A DNA stretch of 36,473 bases from Alloprevotella sp. (GTDB taxonomy: Bacteria; Bacteroidota; Bacteroidia; Bacteroidales; Bacteroidaceae), in contig JAFUZP010000011.1 in the NCBI GenBank assembly GCA_017476545.1, positions 1 to 36,473 on the forward strand, read 5' to 3'. How positions within the stretch are numbered: the first letter of the stretch is position 1; each line of letters starts with the position of its first letter. The notes beneath the pieces were generated by a model. That model saw only the letters and a list, made by a program, of their open reading frames with translations. It did no database searches and had not been told where the DNA came from. Of this stretch, positions 30,803 through 36,473 are shown piece by piece. A program made the position numbers and the translations under genes.

Positions 30803-32117
30803 GATTCTCATCATCATCAAGCGGGAGTTCCTTACCCGCATAAAGAAAAAGTCCTTCATCCTGCTCACCGTGCTGATGCCCTTCATCATGGCCGCGCTTG
30901 TGGCCGTTCCGCTTTGGCTGGCGAGCATCAAGGATTCGGATCAGCAGCGCGTAGCCGTCGTGGACAGTACGGGCAAGTATCTCTCCGCGCTGGAGGACAC
31001 GAAGAACTACCACTTCTTCACCGCGCCGGCCTTGCTTCCCGAGTTCCGCAGCGACACTTCCGACGTCCTCGCTGTGGTCTCCATCACGGCCGACCTGGCA
31101 CAGCATCCCAAGGCCATCACCATATACAGCCGCGAGGAAGTGTCGCAGGAGCTCCTGTCCTATGTGCAGAGCTGCATCAACGAGCAGGTGCGCAAGGACA
31201 AGCTTGCTGCCAGCGGCATACGGGACTTGGACCGGATCATTGAGGACGTGCAGGCGGAACTCTCCGTCTCCACCGTGAAATGGAACGAGAAGGGCGAGGA
31301 GACCAGTTCCCATACGGGCATCGCCATCGCGGCGGGCTTCCTCTTCACCTTCCTAATCTATATGTTCGTGATGGCTTACGGCGGCATGGTGATGCAGAGC
31401 GTCACGGAGGAGAAGACCAACCGCATCGTGGAGCTGATGGTGAGCAGTGTGAAGCCTTTCCAGCTGATGATGGGTAAGATTGTCGGCATAGCCCTTGTCG
31501 GCTTTGTGCAGCTCACCATTTGGGGCGTTATGCTCGCCGTAATCCTCGGCGTGGTGGGGAGCGTCTTCGGTGCCGATGCCGCTATGGCCGCCGCAGGCGC
31601 GCAACCCGCCGTGCCTGGTATGGGAGCCGACGCCTCTGCCGTAGCGGTGGGCGAGATGAGCGAGAGCGCGGAGATTGTGCAGGCTCTGGCCAACCTTCCC
31701 TACCTGGAGCTGGGCATCATGTTCGTCCTGATGTTCATCGGCGGCTACCTGCTCTACGCCAGCTTCTTCGCTGCAGTCGGTGCGAGCGTGAACGAGCCCG
31801 AGGACACCTCCCAGTTCATGATGCCGATGATTTTCATTATGATATTCGCGCTTTACGCCGCGATGTACAGCGTGGAGAATACGAACGGGCCGCTTGCCTT
31901 CTGGGCCAGCCTCTTCCCGCTCACGGCCCCCATCGTCATGATGGTGCGCATACCCTTCGGTGTCCCCCTCTGGCAGGAGGCCCTCAGCGTACTGCTGCTC
32001 TTCGGTACGGCACTGTTCTTCGTGTGGTTCGGCGGGAAGATTTACCGCGTCGGCATCCTGATGTACGGCAAGAAGCCTACGCTGAAGGAGATGCTGAAGT
32101 GGGTGCGCTATAAGTAG
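30795..32117 (+). CDS. natB: ABC-2 permease (NatB-like)
   Basis: A 440-aa permease. One N-terminal membrane helix (SFILLTVLMPFIMAALVAVPLWLA) is followed by a large extracytoplasmic domain (about residues 45-180). Then come the C-terminal helices, including GFLFTFLIYMFVMAYGGMVMQSVTEEKTNRIVELMVSSVKPFQLMMGKI, the hallmark of NatB/YhaP-type ABC-2 exporters. An Ala/Gly-rich insertion (about residues 255-300) lies between helices. It starts within the end of the natA-like gene. A strong terminator follows. Confidence 0.88.
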   Translation: MNKILIIIKREFLTRIKKKSFILLTVLMPFIMAALVAVPLWLASIKDSDQQRVAVVDSTGKYLSALEDTKNYHFFTAPALLPEFRSDTSDVLAVVSITADLAQHPKAITIYSREEVSQELLSYVQSCINEQVRKDKLAASGIRDLDRIIEDVQAELSVSTVKWNEKGEETSSHTGIAIAAGFLFTFLIYMFVMAYGGMVMQSVTEEKTNRIVELMVSSVKPFQLMMGKIVGIALVGFVQLTIWGVMLAVILGVVGSVFGADAAMAAAGAQPAVPGMGADASAVAVGEMSESAEIVQALANLPYLELGIMFVLMFIGGYLLYASFFAAVGASVNEPEDTSQFMMPMIFIMIFALYAAMYSVENTNGPLAFWASLFPLTAPIVMMVRIPFGVPLWQEALSVLLLFGTALFFVWFGGKIYRVGILMYGKKPTLKEMLKWVRYK

Positions 32118-32139
32118 CCGTCCGTACAGCCCCCTGTCA

Positions 32140-32185
32140 GCAAGCCCCCCTCCCGCAGCGGCCCGCCGCCGGGAGGGGGGCTTGC
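32140..32185 (+). terminator. Terminator of natAB-like operon
   Basis: A perfect 16-bp stem: GCAAGCCCCCCTCCCG (32140-32155) with its complement at 32170-32185, 14-nt loop. The following tail is TTGCGTTTCC. It precedes the repeat array at 32198. Confidence 0.8.
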
Positions 32186-32197
32186 CTTGCGTTTCCT

Positions 32198-32277
32198 TAC
32201 CCCTAGGGTTAGCCATCCTTACCCCGAGGGACAGTTGGCCGTATCCCTGCGGTTAGTTGGCCGTAGCCCTATGGTTA
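32198..32277. repeat. 22-bp phased palindrome array 4 (4 units)
   Basis: Units begin at 32198, 32220, 32242 and 32264, exactly 22 bp apart: TACCCCTAGGGTTA, TACCCCGAGGGACA, TATCCCTGCGGTTA and TAGCCCTATGGTTA. The last two 8-bp spacers are identical (GTTGGCCG). This is the most degenerate of the arrays, yet the phase is kept perfectly. It lies between the natAB terminator and the structured leader at 32360. Confidence 0.88.
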
Positions 32278-32359
32278 GGACGCCGCCCCGCGCAGGGAGT
32301 TGCGTCCGCTGCCGGCAAGTTTTTTTCCGCTCCTACCCGCCGTATCGGGAAAAACGTTG

Positions 32360-32367
32360 TATCTTTG
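32360..32367 (+). promoter_or_regulatory. -7 box upstream of structured leader
   Basis: TATCTTTG matches the Bacteroidota -7 box, giving a start near 32373; the -33 side is weak. A second weaker candidate, AACTTTG at about 32456-32462, would give a transcript of about 190 nt ending at the terminator. Confidence 0.55.
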
Positions 32368-32369
32368 CG

Positions 32370-32651
32370 CCGTACCAGTCGGCCCCGAGGGTCGGAGGGA
32401 ACACGTTAAAGAAATAGGACGTTTACGAACGTAGTCTTCTACCGTCAGACTTCGCAACTTTGACCAAAGGAATAGAGAAGATACGCGACGTGGCGTCTGC
32501 GTTGGGCGCATTATGCCCGGCCGCCTTGTTATGGGTGGCTGTGGCTTATTTGTGCACGACGTGGGCCGACAGCGTTGCTTGTCCTCTATTCAAGGCAATG
32601 CGAAGGCCGGACGGTGGGACAGGCAGTGAAGATGGATCCCACGTCTTTTTT
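32370..32651 (+). ncRNA. Structured leader or ncRNA ending in an intrinsic terminator
   Basis: No ORF is convincing here, but pairing is dense. Hairpins include ACGTT/AACGT (32419-32432), AGTCT/AGACT (32433-32451), GGCG...CGCC enclosing GGGC/GCCC (32492-32525) and GCGTTGC/GCAATGC (32572-32601). GACGTGGG (32558-32565) pairs with CCCACGTC (32638-32645), followed by six T residues. An alternative pairing, GCTGTGGC (32538-32545) with GCC-G-ACAGC (32565-32573), would exclude that terminator stem. That is attenuator or riboswitch geometry, 105 nt before YVKPxM gene 3. It might instead be a free small RNA such as Bacteroidales 6S; I do not recognise a known consensus. Confidence 0.5.
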
Positions 32652-32756
32652 ATGTCCGCTGCGGCGGCGCGCTGCTCGTTTGTGGCTCCTGCACATAAAC
32701 GAGGCCGCCGAAAATCGTGAAAAGAGTAGGCACGATCAATCAAAAGTCTTGAGATT

Positions 32757-33419
32757 ATGGAAAAAGACATGAAACTGAGCGGCGCGCCGTGCGCCGACGG
32801 GCGTGCTGCGGCTGCGGGGGGTGCGGACGCCGCGCCGGAGAGAGCGAAGAAACCCTATGTGAAGCCCACGATGCAGGTCTTCAAGCTGAACTGCCAGATG
32901 CTGGCGGCGAGCGGGGCATCCGTATTTGTCAGAATCTCTCCTATGCCTGCAGTAGACTATTATTACACGGCAACTACAACAGACGATGAGTGGCTGTATA
33001 CTGGCCCTTGGGATAGCGAGCTATTAGATGGTTCGTTTGGGGAGGGATACCTATGCGGCGGGTGCGGACTTGATATACTTATGTTTGGCTGGAAGTTCGG
33101 CGCTTCCGATGTGGTCGGTGGTTCTTCTTTCCTTTCGGCGTATGCCTCTGAGGCGGCGCGCCGGCGCGACCAGGTGGACGATATTACTGACTGCGTGTAC
33201 CATAAGTACAGGTATAACTTTGACAGGTATCTCCCTTGGCGGCGTTGTGGCCGCGGCATCATCGATACGCCGGGGCTTACGCCAGACGTCTTCTTTGTGG
33301 GTGCGGACTGGGACGTGCAGGATTTCTTCGAAAACGCGCAGTTCGACACGGCCGCTGATGACGGCACCTTCAGCGGGACGTACAACGGGCAGAGGTTCAA
33401 GGGGAGGATAGATGGGTGA
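32757..33419 (+). CDS. YVKPxM-family protein of unknown function, paralogue 3
   Basis: A 220-aa protein. Its Ala-rich N-terminus (GAPCADGRAA...GGADAAP) recalls parts of both paralogues, followed by KKPYVKPTMQVFKLNCQMLAAS at about residues 31-52. The centre has VDYYYTA, a YLCGGCGLDILMFGWKFG Cys segment and ASDVVGGSSFLSAYA. The C-terminal TPGLTPDVFFVGADWDVQDFFENAQF...TFSGTYNGQRFKGRIDG is close to paralogue 2. No signal peptide, helix or catalytic motif is seen. Its 5' region is unlike the leader of genes 1 and 2: it has the structured leader instead. Its 3' flank matches gene 2. Function unknown. Confidence 0.82.
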   Translation: MEKDMKLSGAPCADGRAAAAGGADAAPERAKKPYVKPTMQVFKLNCQMLAASGASVFVRISPMPAVDYYYTATTTDDEWLYTGPWDSELLDGSFGEGYLCGGCGLDILMFGWKFGASDVVGGSSFLSAYASEAARRRDQVDDITDCVYHKYRYNFDRYLPWRRCGRGIIDTPGLTPDVFFVGADWDVQDFFENAQFDTAADDGTFSGTYNGQRFKGRIDG

Positions 33420-33503
33420 CGCGCTACGTCGGACATACTCCCCGGCGGAGGTTCTTAGGGGGAGGGCGGATCCCGCTTACAGTGGCCGCGCAAGTTGCGC
33501 AGG
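33420..33503. repeat. Duplicated 3' flank, copy 3, with DUF2752 remnant
   Basis: Colinear with 15182-15265. The final 20 bp (GGCCGcGCAaGTTGCGCAGG) match the 3' end of the DUF2752 gene with two differences, but no DUF2752 gene continues from here. Read on the minus strand the remnant would encode L-R-N-L-R-G in place of L-R-N-L-L-G-L-stop. Confidence 0.75.
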
Positions 33504-33520
33504 CCTTATGAAGCATAAGA

Positions 33521-33561
33521 AAGGCGCGGGCGTCCCATGAGCAGGGAGCGCCGCGCCTTTT
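33521..33561. terminator. Bidirectional terminator
   Basis: AAGGCGCGG (33521-33529) pairs with CCGCGCCTT (33551-33559), then a 3-nt symmetric internal loop and TCCC/GGGA. TTTT follows on the plus strand and CTTAT on the minus strand. It separates YVKPxM gene 3 from the convergent biotin carrier gene. Confidence 0.85.
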
Positions 33562-33596
33562 CAGCAGAATAGGGGGGCTGTGTCGTGTCCGGCCCT

Positions 33597-34055
33597 TTAT
33601 CCGATGGTCATCAGCACCGCGCCTTCCAGCACGCTGTCGCCCGCTTTCACGCAGATGCCCGTAACCGTTCCGTCCTGTTCGGCAGTGATGTTGTTCTCCA
33701 TCTTCATCGCCTCCAGCACGAGGACCGCCTCGCCTTTCTTCACGGCCTGCCCCATACTGACGTTAATCTTTGTCACAACGCCGGGTAGGGGGGCTTTGAC
33801 GGGTGTGCCGGCACCCTCTCCAGCGGGAGCCTGTTCCGTAGCCGCGGGCTGCGGGGCTTCCTGCGCTACAGGCGTGGCGGGCGCTGCCTCCGTGGGGGCA
33901 GAAGTTGTGGGCAGCTTGTCCTCCGTCAGTTGGGAGCCCTGCATCTCCACTTCGAACGGAATGCCGTTCACTTCCACTTGGGCTTTCTGTCCGTTGATGC
34001 TGTTGATGGTGACGTCGTAAGCAGCCCCATCGATGGTATATCTGTACGTTTTCAT
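33597..34055 (-). CDS. Biotin carboxyl carrier protein of methylmalonyl/propionyl-CoA carboxylase-type complex
   Basis: A 152-aa biotin carrier. Residues 1-45 form an N-terminal domain, then a Pro/Ala/Glu-rich mobile linker (about 46-85), then a biotinyl domain with the EAMKM motif (biotinylated Lys118) and the surrounding KINVSMGQAVKKGEAVLVL and GTVTGICVKAGDSVLEGAVL. It carries carboxybiotin between the partner active sites. It is the last gene of a three-gene minus-strand run, 10 bp after the small subunit gene, and ends at a terminator. It belongs with the carboxyltransferase at 34454. Confidence 0.92.
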   Translation of the reverse strand: MKTYRYTIDGAAYDVTINSINGQKAQVEVNGIPFEVEMQGSQLTEDKLPTTSAPTEAAPATPVAQEAPQPAATEQAPAGEGAGTPVKAPLPGVVTKINVSMGQAVKKGEAVLVLEAMKMENNITAEQDGTVTGICVKAGDSVLEGAVLMTIG

Positions 34056-34065
34056 AATCGCTTTT

Positions 34066-34359
34066 TTACCAACCTAATAGATTTTTAAGTAATGAGCCGC
34101 GCTCGTTCATGGACTCAGCGGGATTTGCCCAGCGCGACGTCTGGTTTCCCACGGTGATGACATCCGGTTCGTCGTCGTGCAGCACGGCCGTGTCGTGCTC
34201 CAGCAGAGCCAGGCTGATGACCGCCGCATACCGAGGCATGTCCTCATCCGTCACGGCCGGACACTTGCCGTCCACCGTGATTTCCGTGACGCGCTCGTTC
34301 CGCTTGTCGAAGCGGATAGCCAGCTCTTGGCCTCCTATATTATATTTATATGTCTTCAT
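34066..34359 (-). CDS. Small accessory protein of the decarboxylase cluster
   Basis: A 97-aa soluble protein (MKTYKYNIGGQELAIRFDKRNERVTEITVDGK... ending RGSLLKNLLGW). Its opening resembles that of the biotin carrier next door (MKTYRYTIDGAAYDV), suggesting a shared fold or an old duplication. Similar small proteins lie between the carboxyltransferase and biotin carrier genes in Bacteroidota, as I recall; their role is not established. It could be an assembly or stabilising subunit, as small subunits are in sodium-pump decarboxylases. No membrane segment is present, which differs from the usual membrane-bound delta subunit. Confidence 0.7.
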   Translation of the reverse strand: MKTYKYNIGGQELAIRFDKRNERVTEITVDGKCPAVTDEDMPRYAAVISLALLEHDTAVLHDDEPDVITVGNQTSRWANPAESMNERGSLLKNLLGW

Positions 34360-34380
34360 AGAATGTTGAAAAAGTAGTTA

Positions 34381-34447
34381 CAAGTGGCGAGTGAAGAGTC
34401 TTTTACGGTGCAGCAAGCCTGTCACTCGTCACTTGTCACTCGTCACT
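34381..34447. repeat. GTCACTC tandem repeat with inverted partner
   Basis: Four 7-bp units (GTCACTC, GTCACTT, GTCACTC, GTCACTC) run through about 34420-34447. CAAGTGGCGAGTG at about 34380-34392 is nearly the complement of CACTCGTCACTTG within them, so a 13-bp stem can form. It lies in the 94-bp gap between the carboxyltransferase gene and the small gene, so it may tune their relative expression. Confidence 0.6.
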
Positions 34448-34453
34448 CCGTTT

Positions 34454-36007
34454 TTACAAAGGAATGTTCCCGTGCTTTTTGGCCGGGCGTGTCTCCTTCT
34501 TGTTCTGTAACTGCGCCAGGGCGCGGCAGATGCGGAAGCGCGTGTTGCGCGGCTCGATGACGTCGTCGATGTAACCCTCCGCCGCAGCCTTGTAGGGATT
34601 CGTGAAGAGTTCGTTGTATTCCCTTTCCTTCTCTGCCAGGAATGCCTTCGGGTCCTCCTGCAGCTTCGCCTCCTTCGCGCTCAGGATGGCCACCGCGCCG
34701 CTCGCGCCCATCACCGCAATCTCAGCACTCGGCCAAGCGTAGTTGAGGTCGGCCTTGAGCTGCTTGCAGCCCATCACGATGTGCGAGCCGCCGTAGCTCT
34801 TGCGCAGCGTGACGGTCACCTTGGGCACGGTGGCCTCGCCGTAAGCGAAGAGCAACTTGGCGCCGTGGTCGATGACGGCATTGTACTCCTGACCCGTACC
34901 CGGCAGGAAGCCCGGCACGTCCACAAGGCTCACGATGGGAATGTTGAACGAGTCGCAGAAGCGCACGAAGCGGGCGCCCTTGCGGCTGGCAGCGGCGTCG
35001 AGCACGCCGGCATAGACGCTGGGCTGGTTGGCCACGATGCCCACGCTCTGGCCGTTGAAACGGGCGAAGCCCACGATGATGTTGCGGGCAAAGTCGCGGT
35101 GCACTTCAAGGAACTCGCCGTTATCCACCACTGCCCCGATGACCTCGTACATGTCGTAGGCCTGGTTCGGATTATCCGGGATGATGTCGTTCAGGCTGTC
35201 CTCCTTGCGGTCAATGGGGTCGGTGCACTCCACGCGCGGGGCGTGCTCCATGTTGTTCTGCGGGATATAAGAGAGCAAACGGCGTATGAGCTGCGCGAAC
35301 TCCTCCTCGGTCTTGGCCGTGAAGTGGGCCACGCCGCTGATGGAGCTGTGCACGCGGGCGCCGCCGAGGTCTTCCTGCGTCACGTCTTCGCCCGTCACGG
35401 TCTTGACCACCTTGGGGCCGGTGAGGAACATGTAGCTGATGCCTTCGAGCATCACGACGAAGTCGGTCAGCGCGGGGCTATAGACGGCACCGCCGGCGCA
35501 GGGGCCGCAGATGCCGCTGATTTGCGGGATGACGCCGCTGGCCTCGATGTTGCGCTGGAAGATTTCGCCGAAGCCGGCCAGCGCGCCGATGCCTTCCTGG
35601 ATGCGGGCGCCGCCCGAGTCGTTCAGGCCGATGCAGGGCGCACCCATCTTCATGGCCAGGTCCATCACCTTGCATATCTTCTCGGCCATCGTCAGGCTCA
35701 GCGAGCCGCCGTTGACGGTGAAGTCCTGCGCGAAGACATAGACCAGCCGGCCGTTGATGGTGCCGCTGCCGGCCACCACGCCGTCGCCCAGGAAGTGCTT
35801 CTTCTCCATGCCGAAGTCGTGGCAGCGGTGCTGTTTGAACATGTCCATCTCCTCGAAGGAGCCTTCGTCCAGCAGCAGCGCGATGCGCTCGCGGGCCGTG
35901 GCTTTCCCCTTCTGGTGCTGTTTCTCTATGGCCGTCTCGCCACCGCCCAGGCGGGCCTGCTGACGCAGTTCCACAAGGCGGTTGATACGTTTCTGTTGTT
36001 CGCTCAT
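34454..36007 (-). CDS. mmdA: Acyl-CoA carboxyltransferase subunit (methylmalonyl-CoA decarboxylase alpha / propionyl-CoA carboxylase beta)
   Basis: A 517-aa carboxyltransferase of the crotonase fold. The N-half has [21 protein letters not shown], then [38 protein letters not shown], where the GG loop forms an oxyanion hole. The C-half has [35 protein letters not shown] and [10 protein letters not shown]. Alpha subunits of sodium-pump methylmalonyl-CoA decarboxylase and beta subunits of propionyl-CoA carboxylase are close relatives. Neither the membrane beta subunit nor a biotin carboxylase is in the window, so sequence alone does not decide the direction. In propionate-producing Bacteroidales the decarboxylase role is likely. 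It heads the operon. Confidence 0.92.
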   Translation of the reverse strand: MSEQQKRINRLVELRQQARLGGGETAIEKQHQKGKATARERIALLLDEGSFEEMDMFKQHRCHDFGMEKKHFLGDGVVAGSGTINGRLVYVFAQDFTVNGGSLSLTMAEKICKVMDLAMKMGAPCIGLNDSGGARIQEGIGALAGFGEIFQRNIEASGVIPQISGICGPCAGGAVYSPALTDFVVMLEGISYMFLTGPKVVKTVTGEDVTQEDLGGARVHSSISGVAHFTAKTEEEFAQLIRRLLSYIPQNNMEHAPRVECTDPIDRKEDSLNDIIPDNPNQAYDMYEVIGAVVDNGEFLEVHRDFARNIIVGFARFNGQSVGIVANQPSVYAGVLDAAASRKGARFVRFCDSFNIPIVSLVDVPGFLPGTGQEYNAVIDHGAKLLFAYGEATVPKVTVTLRKSYGGSHIVMGCKQLKADLNYAWPSAEIAVMGASGAVAILSAKEAKLQEDPKAFLAEKEREYNELFTNPYKAAAEGYIDDVIEPRNTRFRICRALAQLQNKKETRPAKKHGNIPL

Positions 36008-36034
36008 ATCTGTTTCATTAGTTATTTACGCCCG

Positions 36035-36065
36035 CGAAGATACGCGAAAGCGGCGGAACGGCAAA
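36035..36065 (-). promoter_or_regulatory. Promoter of the decarboxylase operon
   Basis: Minus-strand TTTG (36065 to 36062), a 19-bp spacer and TATCTTCG (36042 to 36035), which differs from TAnnTTTG at one base. The start codon is 27 bp further. Confidence 0.65.
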
Positions 36066-36097
36066 AGGGCTGTGCCGCTTATTTTGGGGCGGGGTGC

Positions 36098-36121
36098 GGC
36101 CTGCCGGCCTGCCGGCCTGCC
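36098..36121. repeat. 8-bp tandem repeat, three units
   Basis: GGCCTGCC occurs three times head to tail, between the decarboxylase promoter and array 5. It is short enough to vary by slippage, but it lies upstream of the -33 box, so any effect on expression is uncertain. Confidence 0.6.
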
Positions 36122-36143
36122 GGAATCGCGCCGCGCGCTTCTT

Positions 36144-36245
36144 GCCCCTATGGGGTAGCCATGCTTAACCCTGCGGTCAGTGCGCCGTAACCCCGGGGTT
36201 AGTTCTTCCTAACCCTATGGTTAGTTTTCCTTACCCCTATGGTTA
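36144..36245. repeat. 22-bp phased palindrome array 5 (5 units)
   Basis: Units begin at 36144, 36166, 36188, 36210 and 36232, exactly 22 bp apart. They include the perfect palindrome TAACCCCGGGGTTA and TAACCCTATGGTTA, each with symmetric outer arms. The spacers GTTCTTCC and GTTTTCCT recall those of array 2. As at 13.9 kb, the array ends about 50-60 bp before the promoter of a small-ORF element. Confidence 0.92.
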
Positions 36246-36279
36246 GGATCTTGCCAAAGCAGATTATCCCCTCCCGTCC

Positions 36280-36310
36280 TTGGCGGATTGGGAATGTTTG
36301 CCTACCTTTG
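36280..36310 (+). promoter_or_regulatory. Promoter of small-ORF element, copy B
   Basis: TTGG from 36280 and TACCTTTG at 36303-36310, 19 bp apart, in the same positions relative to the small ORF as in copy A. Confidence 0.8.
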
Positions 36311-36333
36311 CAGCCGTAAACGATAACTTGAAG

Positions 36334-36459
36334 ATGCCTTACGCGTATATATATAATATAGGTATGTCGGCTTCCGCGTGCGCGGATGCCGACTATGCCC
36401 GTATTTACTGGGCGGGAAGTGCCCGAATTACCCCCCCATACGCTCTGGGAATCAAGTAG
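36334..36459 (+). CDS. Conserved 41-codon small ORF, copy B
   Basis: It encodes a 41-aa peptide starting MPYAYIYNIG and ending GSARITPPYALGIK, with stop TAG, aligned without gaps to copy A at 14171. The first eight codons and the GSARITPP segment are identical at DNA level. The middle differs and contains a perfect two-part hairpin (36366-36393). The promoter is 24 nt upstream. The terminator, leader and family gene expected downstream would lie beyond the window. Whether it is translated is undecided, for the reasons given for copy A. Confidence 0.4.
   Translation: MPYAYIYNIGMSASACADADYARIYWAGSARITPPYALGIK
36366..36393 (+). ncRNA. Covarying hairpin within small-ORF element, copy B
   Basis: GTCGGC (36366-36371) pairs with GCCGAC (36388-36393) and TCCGC (36373-36377) with GCGGA (36382-36386), with a T-T mismatch between stems and a 4-nt loop. 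It is longer and more perfect than copy A; the outer stem sequence differs while pairing is kept. Confidence 0.5.
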
Positions 36460-36473
36460 TTACAGATACATAC

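Noticed and set aside
32370-32651. tmRNA, RNase P RNA or SRP RNA
   Set aside because: None of their hallmark conserved sequences were found by eye; 6S RNA remains open and is mentioned as an alternative.
34781-36190. Plus-strand 469-codon open frame
   Set aside because: It lies antisense to the carboxyltransferase gene, has low-complexity Ala/His-rich translation typical of a shadow frame in GC-rich DNA, and has no promoter.

Overview
GC-rich chromosomal DNA from a member of the Bacteroidota, most likely order Bacteroidales. The main evidence is promoter architecture: most gene starts are preceded by the Bacteroidota-type -7 box (TAnnTTTG) with a TTTG/TTG-like -33 box about 20 bp upstream, and Shine-Dalgarno sequences are scarce. 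Gene content agrees: a secreted CotH protein ending in a type IX (Por) sorting-like domain, an N-rubredoxin rubrerythrin, a CarboxypepD_reg/outer-membrane barrel protein, a PadR-PspC pair and a methylmalonyl/propionyl-CoA carboxylase-type cluster. I cannot place it below order.

Layout. 1-1430: a YVKPxM-family protein gene, then rplS. 1.6-4.3 kb: radical SAM gene, tilS and a lipoprotein gene in one run. 4.3-7.5 kb: a large outer-membrane barrel gene on the minus strand. 7.6-9.8 kb: an ATPase + DUF4435 pair resembling the PARIS AriA/AriB architecture. 9.7-11.7 kb: sodium:solute symporter and a GYF_2-CD225 protein. 11.84-11.91 kb: tRNA-Gln(CTG). 12.2-13.9 kb: padR-pspC. 13.9-15.6 kb: repeat array, small-ORF/leader element, second YVKPxM gene and a DUF2752 gene. 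15.7-19.1 kb: pepD and a flippase-like membrane protein diverging from ksgA. 19.1-20.9 kb: a 61-aa YxxP-motif protein, rfbB and a cloverleaf-like inverted-repeat structure. 21.2-24.9 kb: CotH protein and purA. 25.1-27 kb: rubrerythrin and an acyltransferase. 27.3-29.6 kb: an ABC exporter operon closed by its own GntR/YtrA-type regulator, with a clear operator. 29.8-32.1 kb: natAB-like ABC exporter. 32.3-33.5 kb: a structured leader and the third YVKPxM gene. 33.6-36 kb: carboxylase/decarboxylase genes. 36.1-36.47 kb: repeat array and a second copy of the small-ORF element, cut by the window end.

The two least explained signals are linked. First, five intergenic regions carry arrays of a 14-bp imperfect palindrome (core TAACCCTNNGGTTA) repeated with a 22-bp period, 25 units in all; the period is exact within four arrays, with one 45-bp step in the largest. 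Second, a duplicated cassette follows some of these arrays: a promoter, a 41-codon ORF containing a covarying hairpin, a terminator, a GC-rich hairpin leader, and then a gene for a protein with a fixed N-terminal segment (KK-YVKPxM-x-VF-x-L-x-C...LLAAS), a variable middle and a fixed C-terminal segment. The cassette is complete at 14 kb. Only its tail is visible at position 1 and only its head at 36.3 kb. I recognise neither the arrays nor the cassette.
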